The notes below the pieces were generated by a model that had not been told where the DNA came from, made no database searches, and saw only the letters and a program-made list of their open reading frames with translations. The translations under genes and the position numbers were made by a program. From Grifola frondosa (Eukaryota; Basidiomycota; Agaricomycetes; Polyporales; Grifolaceae), in contig LUGG01000007.1 in assembly GCA_001683735.1 (NCBI GenBank), positions 1,918,351-1,982,350 of the forward strand: DNA of 64,000 bases, read 5' to 3'. Shown here piece by piece: positions 12,319 to 25,009 of this stretch. Numbering within the stretch: position 1 is the stretch's first letter; every line of letters starts with the position of its first letter.

Positions 12319-13013
12319 ATGAACAACATCTCTGGACCAGATTTTCTTTTGTTGGCGGCGGTGTTGTTTGCATCCTCATACCTACCTGTCGCGCAAGCAA
12401 GCGCCTGCTTGCTTCAGTGAGTCTCATCGGTCATTTTGCAAAATCATCCTTGACATATTCGTGTTCAGACTTGGAAATCAACAATGCACCCTATCAACCA
12501 GTACTACGGTTGGCATCGCGATCGCTGCATGTAAGTGATGAGCTTTTCAGATTCGAGAAGCTGTCGTGTCTGACCACCTTTTCAATCCTGGTATTTTCCA
12601 GTCGCCGTGCTAATGGCATTACTATACGTATTTAGGATGATATGTGGTCGACGAGTTGCACATCAGAATCGTAACTATCTCGTTGAACCCGTTCCACAGC
12701 AACCACCTCCGCTCCCCGCCGGCAACACGCAGAACATCAACATCAACACCAACACCAACTCGGGATACTGGCCGAATCCCAACAATTCTCCAGGTTACTA
12801 TCCTGGCGCCATCCCGCAATACCCTCCGCAAATGTATAACGGCTATGATGCCCAAAGCCGAAGTCCTTATTCACAGGCGAGTCTATTTTGTTCATGAAAG
12901 AAGCGATATCGATGATTCTTAGCTTGGACAACTTGAAGTATCAGCCAAACCTCCCCCCTCAGTATGGTCCGCCGCCAGGCTCTCCTCCGCCTATGGGCAA
13001 GGAAGTTGCGTAG
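12319..13013 (+). CDS. Small single-pass membrane protein with proline/tyrosine-rich tail
   Basis: Exon 1 (ATG 12319) encodes a signal-like start, DFLLLAAVLFASSYLPVAQA. Exon 2, from about 12469, gives the membrane segment TTVGIAIAAFAVLMALLYVF followed by a basic stop-transfer (RMICGRR) after a short intron. The tail is rich in Pro, Asn and Tyr, with PPLPAG, YYPGAIPQYPPQMY and a final PPQYGPPPGSPPP. These resemble WW-domain ligands (PPxY). The last intron appears to use a GC donor (CAG then GCGAGT, near 12876) and ends before PNLPPQY. The stop is at 13011-13013. The protein is about 165 residues. A role as an adaptor for WW proteins such as Nedd4/Rsp5 is a guess from the motifs. Confidence 0.6.
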
Positions 13014-13330
13014 TCTCAAACAGTAGCTGCCGACTTAGCTCGAATTCCTCCGTTTTATATATGAGGTGTATTTATTGGAGGTTCCAGGACATCGCATAGC
13101 ACAGCTTTGCACGTTATCTGCTATTATGTCCTTGTATCCGTGTCTCTTTATTGTCATATCTCTTGCATCCGTTATGTTGTTACACTCTCGCAGGCTGGCA
13201 GGATCCATTTCGAAAGCTTTGGCACGGATGGAGGGAAATTTGAGGGCGGTCCCCGCCACAACGCTACGCGACCACGTGCGCTGGAGTGAATGTACAGCGC
13301 CGAACATCCGACTTTCGCAAAACATTGATC

Positions 13331-14979
13331 ATGGCTCCTCGAAAGAATGCAGTGAATGCCGAAACTATCACTCGTAAACGCGTCACTGCGCGTCCCAAAC
13401 ATGCTGCCTTACTATCTCCCTCTCTGTCACCTAAGCCTTCCGCAAGAACACGCGCAGTGGCGTCCAGAAATCGCGCGTCTACCAAACCCTCGAAACCCGC
13501 CACCCGCGTACCTTCTCCACCTCCGCTCAATCTCCTGCCCTGTGCTCCTCCACATGACCGCCCGTGTTGGCAGCCATTCGGCTGGGGCGAAGGCGACGGC
13601 GGCCAGCTCGGAATGGGTCCTGACGTCGTCACGACCCTGGATTTCATCAAAAAACCAAAGCGCAACGTCTACGTCGAACGTCTCATTCAGGACGGCGCGT
13701 TTGGCGGTCCTGGTGCGGGATTCGAAGCTATCGCAGCAGGAGGGATGCATTCCTTGCTGCTTGACGAACAAGGCACGGTAAGCACCTGCTCTGTCTCGGT
13801 CGCCGCGCTCCTCATCTGTTGCATGTCGCAGGTCTGGTCATGTGGCAACAACGACAATGCGGAGCTGGGACGGGCACACACACGATCACCGACCCGGAGG
13901 ACGAAAGAAAGACACTGACAGTAGACGAACTGACATCTCTCCCCTTCTACGTCCCCGCCCCGATCCAAAGTCTGGTGGACGAAGGGTTTCGCACGGTCAA
14001 GATCATGGCAGGAGACAGCGTGTGTGCAGCCATCAGCGACCAGGGCGGGCTCCGCGTCTGGGGTACTTTTCACGTGAGCACCCACTACGAGTTTCTCGGT
14101 GTGTTGCTCACAGTCTGCATACAGGGTGGCAGTGGCGTCCTCGGGCTTTCAACCACGTCAGAGAAGCAGTTCCGTCCCGTCGCTGTGCCTGGGCTCGAGG
14201 GCCTCAAGTTCGCGTCTGGCGCGGCTGGCGATAATCATCTCGTCCTTCTGACTACGCACGGCGACGTCTACACGCTCGGCGCGGGTGAGCTCGGACAGCT
14301 CGGGCGGCGGGTGGTCTCGCGCCGTCTGATACGCGGCACCGTGCCAGAGAAAGTCGTGCTCGGGGCGCGCAGACGGCGAGCAGTGGTCGTCGGAGCGGGT
14401 GGGGACCACTCCTTCGCGGTGGACGCGGAGGGCGACACGTGGGGATGGGGCAAGAACAGTCAGGGCCAGACGGGGACAGGGATGCGCAAGGGCGGGGTGG
14501 ATCAGATCGTGCCTTCGCCGAAGCGGGTAATCGGGCTCAACAAATCAGAGCTGGGCGGCGCGACGGTGGTCGAGATCGCCGGCGGCAACCAGCACACGGT
14601 ATTCCTGACGTCGGACGGGAGGGTATATGCGTGCGGGATCGCGGACTCGGGCGAGCTGGGCTTGGCGGACGACGATACGGCGCTGGTGGACTGTCCATTT
14701 GTGGGCTGCTTGCCGGAGCCTGCTCTAGTGAGGTTCCCGGACGACGATGACCCTGTAGTCCACGTCGCATGCGGCACATTCAACAACCTCGCTGTGACGA
14801 AGGACGGCGCGCTGTATGCGTGGGGCCGGAACACATGCCATCAGCTGGGTACAGGGAAAGACGGAGATGCGAAGGTGCCTACTGTGGTGGTGCGCAGGGA
14901 AGGCGGGGCGTGGGCGGCCATGGCTGCCTCGTGCGGGGGACAGCATTCCCTGGCATTGCTCAAGAAGAAGATAGGATAA
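13331..14979 (+). CDS. RCC1: RCC1-family Ran guanine nucleotide exchange factor
   Basis: This is a homologue of yeast Prp20/Srm1 and fission yeast Pim1, the chromatin-bound exchange factor that makes Ran-GTP in the nucleus. A basic Pro/Ser-rich N-terminal tail (starting MAPRKNAVNAETITRKR) precedes seven RCC1 blades. Examples are FGWGEGDGGQLGMG, VWSCGNNDNAELGR, LRVWGTF, VYTLGAGELGQLG, TWGWGKNSQGQTG, VYACGIADSGELGL and LYAWGRNTCHQLGTG. Two introns of about 50 nt lie near 13780-13831 and 14074-14125. The frame slips at 13872-13874 (CGGGCAC). One more G would join ELGR directly to the ITDPEDE and VDELTS segment that is conserved in the family. Because the gene is expected to be essential, the slip is more likely a sequence error than a true mutation. 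Confidence 0.9.
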
Positions 14980-15360
14980 TGGGCTGGACCGGCAACCAGA
15001 TCCTCTGGTGAACGTCAACTAAGTCACTCTGGTAGTATAGTCGCTCTCGTTGCTATCTATCGTCTCGTATTTCAATATCTGCTGCTTCATTTTCAATCTG
15101 CGCTACTCTGGCCCCTCTTCAGTCGACTTCGGCTCCCCAGCCTCCCGTAAGCTTGCATTGCTCCCCGCACATTTCAAAAAGGCGAACGCGTGCAAACTAA
15201 CTCCGAGGAACGCTGTCCCTCGTACATGGGATGATATTGATTAAGTCGAACGGTGGCGGGCTTTGACTTTCAAAAGCAAGAAAGAAACAAGAAGCTTTTG
15301 AATGGTTAGTCCCCACGTTCCGTATCTAACCACAATGTCCTAAAACTCGATACAGTGTTA
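14980..15360. other. Intergenic, no gene seen
   Basis: This lies between the converging RCC1 gene and an F-box remnant. No supportable coding sequence is seen. Confidence 0.4.
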
Positions 15361-15960
15361 GACGACAGCAGAAAGTATCAAATCCAGATGAGGCACATGA
15401 AAATCTAGGTGTATATGTGGGGGTTTTTCAAGCTCGGGAACATCGCCCAAGATCCAGTTCAGTTCGCGGATGCGGGACATATGGGAACGCAGCACATTGT
15501 AGACGGCGTCCTTGGGCGAACTGGATGGTTCTCGCACAATGGTGAGATTCAGTGGAGCATCTCCGGAACGTTCCAACAAAGGTGATCTGTGCGAACTTCC
15601 GATGCTCGTCTAGAGCGAGGAGATAGACTGCGCGGCATTGCGCTAATCGCGACATATGTGCGCAAGTGGAATCAGGACGGAGGTCCTCCGGCGTAACGAG
15701 CTCCACACCGTGACATCCGTGTCCGCGGCAGGACGGGGAACGTTCTGGAAAACCATGACCAGGAGTTCCGGCGGCAGGCAATTAGCTGGTTGATGAGTTT
15801 AAACAGGTATCTGACCATCAATAGTGCGTGCAGTAATATGTTGTCGAGATCTCGCAGCTGATGATCTGTAAGTCGAGGGTAATAACATAGGCGAATCATG
15901 AACCAGCTCAGTGCTGTCAATGCAGCATACTGTAGTGAGATCAAGCAACACGACTTCAAA
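15361..15960 (-). pseudogene. F-box gene remnant
   Basis: Minus-strand pieces match the neighbouring F-box family: a leader (QLRDLDNILLHALL), the F-box region near 15680-15790, and a downstream piece with LNLTIVREPSSSPKDAVY and RIRELNWILGDVPELE. The frame changes between pieces and the protein stops after about 150 residues, without the long leucine-rich part. The same layout, with lengths near 500 residues, is seen in the intact F-box genes at 16.6 and 33.0 kb. It is therefore probably a truncated copy. Confidence 0.6.
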
Positions 15961-16606
15961 GCTGTTCATACCTCGGATTCGTAGCATGAGTGCTGTCCTG
16001 CGCCGCTTGCTGTAGGATCCCTAGCAATGAATCTGCAAGATCCTTAACAGCGTCCCCTGCCAGTACTTGGCATGGTTTGCGAAAGTTTTATAGCTTGAAG
16101 GTCGGTTCAGAATGTGAAAGAATTGTAACTTGTACAAAGCGACAAGGCCCGTTATCGATGAATTATATTTTAGAAGGAAAGGGAAAAAGACATCGATGTG
16201 GCGATTGGGTAGAGGAGGGTATCAATGGCATTAATTCGTCAGCAAATGTCTAATCCAAGCCTCGAGGCTACCAGATGCCTGAATTGCAGTAGCGCTGATA
16301 TAACAAGCTTGTGGCACGAGAACGACTGAACTCGGAATTTCCGATTACACAGCGCGACTTGGAGAAGACTCATCTCTACATTTACCCCTAGCATTAGGTC
16401 TTGACCAACAAGGTGAATCTGCGTGTGCTTAGGAGCCTCTCAAACACTGGCTTAGCTGTATAAAATAGTTATTGGATCATACATATATCCCAATCTATAA
16501 GACAGCGAGGAAAATGATCTTATAATACAAATCTACCACAGGTTATTCCCGAACAGAAGAAGCCAAGCAAGTAAGACGATGCGCGTTTGCTCGCTATGCA
16601 TATCTT
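15961..16606. other. Intergenic, no gene seen
   Basis: AT-rich sequence between two minus-strand F-box loci. No supportable coding structure is seen. Confidence 0.4.
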
Positions 16607-18452
16607 TCACCATGTAGGCCACTTCACAGTCCAGGGCTTCTTGCAGGCATAGGTTACTTCGACGCAAGGCACTCCGGGGGACTCGAATTCTATCGATTCA
16701 AAGAGAGCCGCCACCTCCTTCGAGAGGCCACGCGCAGCTTCCTCTCTGGAAGTAGGCGACTCTATAATGAGGTGTTTGAAAACAACGCCGCCTTGGTCGC
16801 GCATCTCCTTGATTACCGCGAGGTCCTCGGGTTTGATCTCCCAAAATTGATCCCAAACTGCAGATCCACAGATCACTCGCAGAGTGGTGAGCTTTGGGAA
16901 TGCAGCTCTGTCCAGAACTACGGGTTGCCTTATGGCCACCAGGTCGCTGTCGAAAAACGTGTGCACGGGTACGTTTGTGTTCGCGAGGTGACGCAGGTTC
17001 AGGCTGCCCGCCAAAGTTATCCCATCAATCACTAACGTTTCAAGATTAGGGAAGGGCGACTGTAAAGCGGCTCTAGAACATTCTACGGCCATGTCGGAGA
17101 AGTTCCCGTAATCCAAACACACAGAACGGAGATTCGACACCGGAAGCTCTTCGAACAGCATGCAATAAAATTCGGCACGTTTGAAATCCCGGTCGTGGCG
17201 GATAAGGTAACGCATGCGACATGACGGCCCCTCAACACTGAGAGTAATGGAAGGGTTGAAGGGAATTTCGACCACGCTTAGTTTGGTGGGAGTGCCCACA
17301 ATGTCAGCCATCCAACGGAGGAGTCTGGGTGCCAACGCGAAGAATGGAGGTGTCGAAATGTTCACGGTTATTGCGACATTACAGTCTAGCGTTAGGTGGC
17401 TCAGCAAATTGATAACGTCACAGGGACCCCATGAGTCGGACACCGTGAGTATGCGCAGACGTCTGAGAGGTATGGCCCGTGCCGGCACGTAGCCTTCCGG
17501 AAAAGAGCATTCTTCCAATACGAGATCCTCGAGATTGGGGGTGTTCTTCAGCAAGACTAGAAGATCTTTGAGCATACTTTCGGGAGGTTCATAACGAATG
17601 CGAGACAAAGAGATGTGGGTGAGTGCAGGGAATTTGTTCAAGTTGCATGGTAGCCAGCGAACGCCGTCGATACACATGTATTTCAGTCGAGGAGTTGCAC
17701 CCTTGAACATACGACCACTGGGAAACTCCAAGGAGTCGGATCCGCCCCGCCTGAGTGTAAAAAACTCTAGAAGTGGAACATGCTTTTCGAAAAGCACGTG
17801 TGCGGGCATTGAGTAATCGAGGTTCAAGGTCCAATGGAGCTCACGAATACGGGATACTGCATCAGAATGTAGCAACTTCACCGGTGGGATTCGCTTCCAA
17901 CTGGTGACAAAGGTCTGGGCGGGGTCTCTGGACTGTGACAGTAAGAGCCAGCTAATTCGACCGCAGATGCTCAACCGGAGCTCGGGAGCAGACACCACGA
18001 CGTCCCGCCACTGGCGACAGACAAGAGTGAGGGGAATCAGGTCGGAGGTCTTCTGACATGACGATTGCCACATCGTGATATCCACATCCATGACAGGTCC
18101 GGGAACATCCTTGAAGATTTTAATCAGGAGTTCCGCTGGCAGGCTGTGCACTGCTCCACTATAATCTAATGGGCATCTGGCAGTCGAAACTGTGTTCAGT
18201 AATATGTGACTGGGATTTTGAAGCTGAGAACTCGTAAGTCAAGGTCACAGCGAAGAAGAATCTCAACGAACCTTCCTAGCGCTGTCGATATGGAATATTA
18301 CAGTCAGATGAAGAAACGTCTCATGGAAGTTATCCATACCGCGGTTGAAAAAAAGGAGTGCCATCTTGCATCGTTTGCTGCGGTGTCCGTAGCGGCGAAC
18401 CTGCGAGGACCGTCACGACAGTATCCTCTGGAGGAGTTTGAGGGGAATTCAT
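16607..18452 (-). CDS. F-box/leucine-rich protein
   Basis: The open frame at 18230-16607 carries an F-box (LPAELLIKIFKDV, then LTLVCRQWRDVVVSAPEL) near its N-terminus. More than 400 residues of leucine-rich, RNI-like sequence follow. The usual role is to bind substrates for an SCF ubiquitin ligase. The frame extends upstream of the F-box through SSQLQNPSHILLNTVS. A likely first exon starts at ATG 18452 (MNSPQTPPEDTVVTV) and is joined across an intron at about 18340-18230. That join is inference. The main exon is about 515 residues with no break, the usual size for this expanded basidiomycete family. Confidence 0.8.
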
Positions 18453-18753
18453 GGCTGAAGGGACTGGGTTGAGAAAAGAGTCGTGCATCGCTTTAAATAG
18501 TGGTGAAATGCTCCGGCGTCAATGTGGCGGAGCCTAGTGAGGCGCCACTTCGGTGTCGATTTATCCGGACGAGCGGCACATGCAACCAACTGAGGCTTGG
18601 ATTAAAATCGTCAAAGCAAAACAATAGTAAATCGTCATAATTCACGACGCATTGTCGCGCCATCCGCTTTCCAATAAGTTTCATGCGCGCCAATGCATTT
18701 CATACCTCATTCAACTCCTCAATGTCGGTAAGGTGAAGAATGTGGAAAATGTT
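18453..18753. other. Intergenic, no gene seen
   Basis: About 300 bp upstream of the F-box gene without a coding signal. Confidence 0.35.
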
Positions 18754-20013
18754 TTATGCCAGGCAGTGGTGGCATCTACGTACCTTCGCTCTGCAGCACA
18801 CGAGTGGGTTGCCTACAGATGCTTCCAGATATATAGCAGCTGATTCCCCGAGACCCCACGCCTGGCAGTCTCGAACAGCGTCTCCACCTATACTGGTGTT
18901 CTCGCCGGAAGTCATCACGGACGACCTTTTTCCCAGGTGAGGTGTAAAATTGTTGAGAGCTTTAAGCACCTGGAGTTGCGCTCCATCTGTTGCTTCTCTC
19001 GTAGAGTCATATTCTTCGATGCAGGGTTGCGGTGAAGAGGCGCCGGATGCTGTGACAGGCGGAGCAGAGGCTGAATAATGGGCGTCGAAGATGTCAAGTA
19101 GGAAGATACAAAGCGGCCAAATTGGGAAAGCGTTATACCAGAGATTGTAAGTATGAAGAGACATGCGGTACATTTGAACGCAGACTTACTCCATACGGAT
19201 TATGGTCAATCGAATGCGGCGGCATGTGGAATCGCTCGCGATTTCTGACATGGTCGTGTAAACCCTCGACATCGACTTTCTCGTCATGAGAGACTGAAGT
19301 GAACTGGATGCCTGGCGGAAAATGGGTGCATTGGATAGTGTTTTGAGTTTGAGGATCCAGAATGTTAAAGGCCTGCTCCCCGGCGCAGCTGCTTGTGATG
19401 ATTGGTCGAAACTAGACCACGCACGCATCAGCCAGAGCACATCAAATTCAGAGTAGATCAGAAGCATATTTGGTAATGACAACTGCGGCAGGTTGGATAT
19501 CTGAGGCATCGACCTTCTCCTCTCCGTACACTGTTCTTGACAACCGTCACATGTAGTTCAACTCTTGAGGGTGAGACCAATGTGTCGGATGCACGTGAAA
19601 TGAGTGTCTACATTGCATACCTGATAGTCGACGTGAACATGCTAGGGTTATCAACCTCCAGTTGAGTCAGAATAGAAAAACATACCGAAGAGCCGGTGTA
19701 TGTTTGTTGCTAATCATCAGCAGACCGTAATATTGGCAAGAACATTCATCATCTCTGCAGAACGCAGGTGACATCAGTAACCGTGTATCGATTCCAAGCT
19801 CGAGGACGACGGATTGCGAGTTCATGTTTACGATAAGACTGAATGCCTTACAGTGCGGAGTGAGTGCTAGGGCGTCTACTGGCGTCTAGAAATGTTATTA
19901 GTGCTCGAACCGGCGCTTAGAATAATTCATACAGACTCTACCTTTGTCATATTCTCAAACCCGCAGCCCAGCCGCTCGATATTCAATACCCATCTGATGT
20001 CTAACCCACACAT
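18754..20013 (-). CDS. Unrecognised multi-exon gene
   Basis: Several minus-strand pieces can be chained with GT-AG introns. The first is ATG 20013 (MCGLDIRWVLNIERLGCGFE). An intron of about 57 nt ends in TTCTAG and joins in phase to TPVDALALTPHCKAFSLIVN and LLMSPAFCRDDECSCQYYG. A piece with FNILDPQTQNTIQCTHFPPG and VDVEGLHDHVRNRERFHMPP follows. The last frame (19173-18754) has LWYNAFPIWPLCIFLLDIF and ends CHHCLA. The amino acid composition looks protein-like but I recognise no domain. Exon borders in the middle are uncertain. Confidence 0.4.
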
Positions 20014-22901
20014 CTTCAACACTCTCTGAATTCCATCCTACACTCTGGTTCTCCATCGAATGTTGCTCTGTACGTTGCCACGAGAGCAGTCCTAATTCGA
20101 TGGGCTTACAGAATCACACGTTCACTCATTCACTCATTCTTTTTGCGTCATATTCACCTACCCACGCTCGGAGTATGAACAATCATCAATCGTCAGTCCC
20201 ATGCAATGAGCTTGGTGTGTTCTTGCTTACAAAATTGACTTCGTGTGCCAACGCCGGTGTTCTCAGTTATCGTACCAATCGGTACTAAACTGTTGCATTT
20301 CTGGAGCCACCCACAGCTGTATCATGTCACTCACTTTGCCAATAGAGCATTTTAGAGGATACGAGCAAGTGAAATAATAAAGAAAGGCTGCTGGAGAATG
20401 TTTCGTCCTGCGAGAAGCAACATATGTGATGTCTCTACCCCACCGCATATTCTCATACCCACAGAAATGCTAACTTGTTCTCTTACCACTGTGTATGCGC
20501 CCGATTCACACCCCCAGATTGGTCCTCTGACCGGATGTTTTCGACGCGGAAAACATCGTTCGCGCGACACTTCAGGAATCAGCCTCGCCGAGCACGAATG
20601 TCCCTCCTTTTGATGTCGGTGTTAGCGAGTGACCGAAACATTTGTGTGTTGATCTGGTGAGGAGCTCATGTTGTGGTTTCTGCATATGTGGTTAATTCAT
20701 GTTATTATGTTCGCTGCAATTGCAGCATCGCGAATTTGTGCTGGTCGTCGCGCATGTATGGTATAATACAAATCAGCATCCTACCTTAGTGACTTGGAAC
20801 AAAGTGGGACTGGTCTGCGGTCTTCCAGTGGCCTCTGGCTGTATCTACTCCCTCTGTGTCGCCAATCACCCTCGTCGCCACTCGTTATACTGAAGACATT
20901 GTCAAACTTGCGTAGTACTTTGGGTAATATCTGCATTCGTTCCGCCGTTGCTCAGGCATTTCTGCAGTCTTCGTGCAACAAGGGCTCGGTCGGCAGCGTT
21001 CGCGTTTTCATCCGTCCTCAATAGCCTTGCAGGGCGCTCTTTCCGAAGAGAGTGACGCTAGGACAAATGCAAAGACCAAAAGCGATGCTCCTGCGGCAGC
21101 ACAGTTTGTTCAGGTCCTCACGTGCCCCACTTCCTCCCTGCAGCTATGGCATACGCAGATACGAAATCTGCGGTGCATCGATCCTTGAGGTACTGCCCGT
21201 GGTCATGGGTTTCCTTTCTTGGGTGTATGCGGTGAGAACTTCGGGGACGTCGCCTTTTTGCAATCATGGAATATCAGTCGTGTGTCGGACAGGGAATGCG
21301 TGGGAATGCATGGTGCGTAGAAGACAAGCCTGACTCGTCGATTGATCTCTCACATTTCGGAGGTCATCTCGTAAGCTAACCGTGCCTTTGTCGATCCGGA
21401 ACAGATTCACTCCGCCACAGCATGCCCATAGATAGAAAGTAGTAGAAGCTCGTTCATTTTTGTCCCGAGTGACGCCAACAGAACGCTTCGCTAAACTGAT
21501 CTCTGTCGGCGACGTTCCCCGTGAGTGGTGCTACGCGGCGCCCTCCGATTGTTCAGCAAAATGCGAATGTTGTAATGGAAGGAAGGAATAGCGCACGGTA
21601 AGCGCGATGATCAAAACAGATGCGGTTTCATTCAGGAGACCGTATAGGAACTGCTGAATACTCTCGGAAAAACCCGTATAGGAACCGCTCGAATACTCTC
21701 GGAAAGACCCGGACGTCAAGAAATGCACTGATGTGAGAATGTCATTGGCTTCAGGACCGGACTATACACTCTGCTCTTCATCAAGTTCTGCAATGTAAGC
21801 ATGTCAGCTTTTGCCACAAGAAGTATTCTGACTCAATGCAGTGTTCTTGCATTCACATGAGCAACAGCTCACATATTGGTGGAGCAAGTAATCACACACC
21901 GTAATGACACTCACAGACTACGACATTACTGATCATCTGCAGTTTTCTGTTCGTGGATGAATAGAGGACGAACGGTGCATGAATGGTCCGTGATCTCATT
22001 TGACCGTTCCAGGTGGTATGTATCATTGCGGTTCGACGTAAGTTAGTTTAGCATAGCGCTGTAAAATAAAAGTCTGTGCTATTTCAAGTCAATAACAGCG
22101 TTGATTTTACATTCGCAAGACCACACAGTCGAATGAAATGCAGAATTTGACCTTGATCCATTCGTCTGTTTTCCGTTTTGAACTGAGTCGTACTGCAAAT
22201 CAGTGTTGCGACTGCTGGCCTTCGGCATGAGGTGGTGTGTGTGAAAGAATTAGGCGGAAACCCTTGTCGCAGAATGAACGTCGACAGTTGCACTGAAGGA
22301 TCAGGCGCTTGTGCTATTTAATCTTGGATCCCCGCACAGCGTCAGTACTGCCATCTGTTGATCGAACCTATGCCATTGCAAACAGCCATCCGCAAATTTC
22401 GTTCTCTAACGTACACACTTTTTCACCAATATATCTATGCTGAAAATTTTAGATACTCAACATGTTGAGGCTGGTCAGTGATAATATTGAAGCTGAAGCT
22501 GTATTATCCATTGACATTTGTGATCGATCGATTACCGATCGTGAATTGATTATGGGCGCCTTTAATTCCTCCACGAGTGCAGCTCGGAGACCTTGTATTA
22601 TGAACTACCACCATCAATCCCAGGCCCATGGATTGGCTTGCCTCAAACAAATTGCCCGCAAGAACTCCGCGCGGCGAACAAAGCTCACTCAGGATGTTTC
22701 AACTCCATCAGATATGACTTCCATTGAAGTTTACTAGGCACTGGGACAGCGAAGGTAGAGGGCTGTGAGCGGCTTCTTGAGGTGGCTCTGAAGGTTCTCC
22801 CTTTTTTCATTACTCAAGACGGTACGCTGTGTATAAATGAAGTCTCGCTGCTCGTCGAGTTAACCAGCATTGCTCCGCGTTCCGGATTCGCTTGTCTCAC
22901 A
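20014..22901. other. 2.9-kb stretch without a confident gene
   Basis: Short open frames on both strands show no family signature or consistent splicing. The only structure I can point to is a two-unit tandem repeat at 21642-21710. Confidence 0.4.
21642..21710. repeat. Two-unit tandem repeat, 34-35 bp
   Basis: Two adjacent units both start GTATAGGAAC and contain GAATACTCTCGGAAA. They differ at a few bases and by one base in length. Confidence 0.75.
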
Positions 22902-24602
22902 ATGTCTTCAACGCCAGATGACTCCACTGCGGCTCTCATCGAAAGTGCCAAGATCACGTACGTACGTGTGTCGCTATATCGAGCTCTCTGTTTGACACTG
23001 CTAGGACAGAGAATATGTCAATTATTTCTGGGTCGCAGCCGGCGGTATGTCTCTGTATGTCCGTCCATGACATCGTGCCATCTCACCTGTCTGCCTCAGC
23101 TCTTATGTGCTACGAGTAACATCATCACGTTCGATCGTGAGATACACCTTATGTGGCGCAAGGGAACGCGGCTACGAGCCCTTCTTTTCTTCGTCAATCG
23201 TTATATGGCACTGATCAACGCCGTCCTCAACGTCGCGATCACATTCGCGATACCAACGACCGTGGTGCGTCCGTCTCTTGCGTCCATACGTGCATATTTT
23301 GATGTACTTTATGCGGACTCCCCAGGCAAGGTATGTTCATACTCCGGATATCGCCGCTCCTAGCATTTTTCACAGCTACTGACAGCTGCTCTGCGCTCGA
23401 CCGTCTGATAAGTGCCACGTCTCTCTTCGGTACCTAGTCTCCGCAGGTACGCTCTCGTATTTCTATGCACGCCACACCATATCATGACCAGTACAAGTGT
23501 TCTCGAGCCTCCGAGTGTACGCCATGTCCGGGTCGCAGTGGAAAGTCGCAGCGCTGACCTTCGTACTGCTGCTCGTTCCCGTGGCACACAACATCGTGAG
23601 GCTATCTTCTTTTTCCGTTGTCGGGACTGCATGCTGATGCACAGCATGCAGTACAACTACGCCGTCACGGACTTCATCGCGCAGCCGCCCCCAACGTACT
23701 GCCAAGCCGTCCCAAACATGACCCCAAAACGGAAGAAGCGTGCGTAACTGTTTCTTATGCTACCGTGGCCTCCTAACGCGTGTTTTTCAGGCGTACGTGA
23801 TATCTCATGCTGTCGGGGCCGCACGTGCTAACCTTGCCAGGGCGCGCCAGTGGTGATCGTGACGCGCGGCGCGATGCTCGTCGGGGACGTGCTCGTGATC
23901 ATCGTAACGTGGATGAAGACATACAGGACGGTACGGCTCACCGCGGACGTCGGCATCCGCGTGTCATTCTCGCGCCTGCTCTTCCGCGACGGTGCGTCCA
24001 TCCTCCCATTCGCAGCTGCGCGCCTGTCATCGATGCTGACACCTATGGCTCGCGCAGGCGCTATATATTTCATGTCAGTACGATGATGCCCGTGCTTGAT
24101 CTGTGCTTGATCCCCAATATTTTCAGCGTGATGTCGTTCCTGAACGCGTTCCAGATCGTCGTCACCTTCGTCGAAGTACGTCCTCCTCCATCGTCTCCCT
24201 CTGAGCCTCCGCTAACATAACCTTTCTTCGCACCCTAGCAAATCACATACATGTCCGTCCTCGCAGACCCGTGCGTCCTTCCCTGCTGATCTCCTCTTCT
24301 CGCGCACGCTCACCACGCCGCAGCATCATGGCGATCCTGATCTCGCGCTTCATCCTGAACCTGCGCGAAGAGATTCGGCGCCCCCGGCGCCCTTGAGAGC
24401 GACCCCGGCGCGTCGTTCCGCGCGACGGTCGATTTTGCGCGGCACGTCCACCCGCTGGGGGCCCCCTCGACTGCACGCCGTTCGAGCGCGTCGCGGCTGG
24501 AGCGCATACGGACGATGGGAGAGCGAGAGTGGGGGCAGCGTGGATGCAGACACAGACGCGGACGCGGACACAGACATGGTCAGCGATGTTGAGGGCGTTT
24601 GA
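22902..24602 (+). CDS. DUF6533 seven-helix membrane protein 2, frame interrupted
   Basis: ATG 22902 opens a short exon (MSSTPDDSTAALIESAKIT) that splices in phase to DREYVNYFWVAAG. The family core ITFDREIHLMWRKGTR and FFVNRYMALINAVLNV lies at about 23130. Later exons give FSSLRVYAMSGSQWKVAA, LVGDVLVIIVTWMKTYRTVR, MSFLNAFQIVVTFVE and MAILISRFILNLREE. Two kinds of break are seen: an extra base just before the core (GAGTAACATC near 23113-23122, where GAGTACATC is expected), and slips in GC-rich runs near 24380 and 24460. Beyond those slips the conserved tail (DPGASFRATVDFA and the LGAPLD motif) is still readable in another frame. It is either a recent pseudogene or a gene with consensus errors. 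It is closest to copy 3 at 35.6 kb. Confidence 0.7.
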
Positions 24603-24719
24603 GCGCGGTGTGACTTGTTTTGAGCGGTGTATGTAGAAGCGTCGGATTTTCGTTCTAGACTTGTGTAGCTGGTCTGAGTGTAGGAAGTTGGATTTGCGTT
24701 TTAGATTTGTATCCTCGAT

Positions 24720-24962
24720 CTCGTTACAGCTAGATAATGCCTATCGAGCGCGGATGCGCGCGGGCGCCCATCTCGGCGCCCAACGTCTGTGCTATCTCGG
24801 CGGATGTACGCACGGTGTTCAGAACAAAGTAACCGCATTGACGCCTGGTGCGGGCCTGCGAAGACGTACACGGCAACTCTCGAATGCACATGTATTCCGC
24901 CGCACCGGCAGGCTCCAGACACGAAGTGCAGTGGCCGCGTCCATGCACTGGGCGCCACAGCT
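24720..24962. repeat. Module A, copy 1
   Basis: Contains GCGGATGTACGCACGGTGTT and the phrase CCATGCACTGGGCGCC. It is matched by 27350-27555. A partial copy lies near 25540-25640. Confidence 0.7.
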
Positions 24963-25009
24963 GGTGCCTATCTTGCTGACCCCCAGAAATCTAACGCGGC
25001 ATCGTGAAT

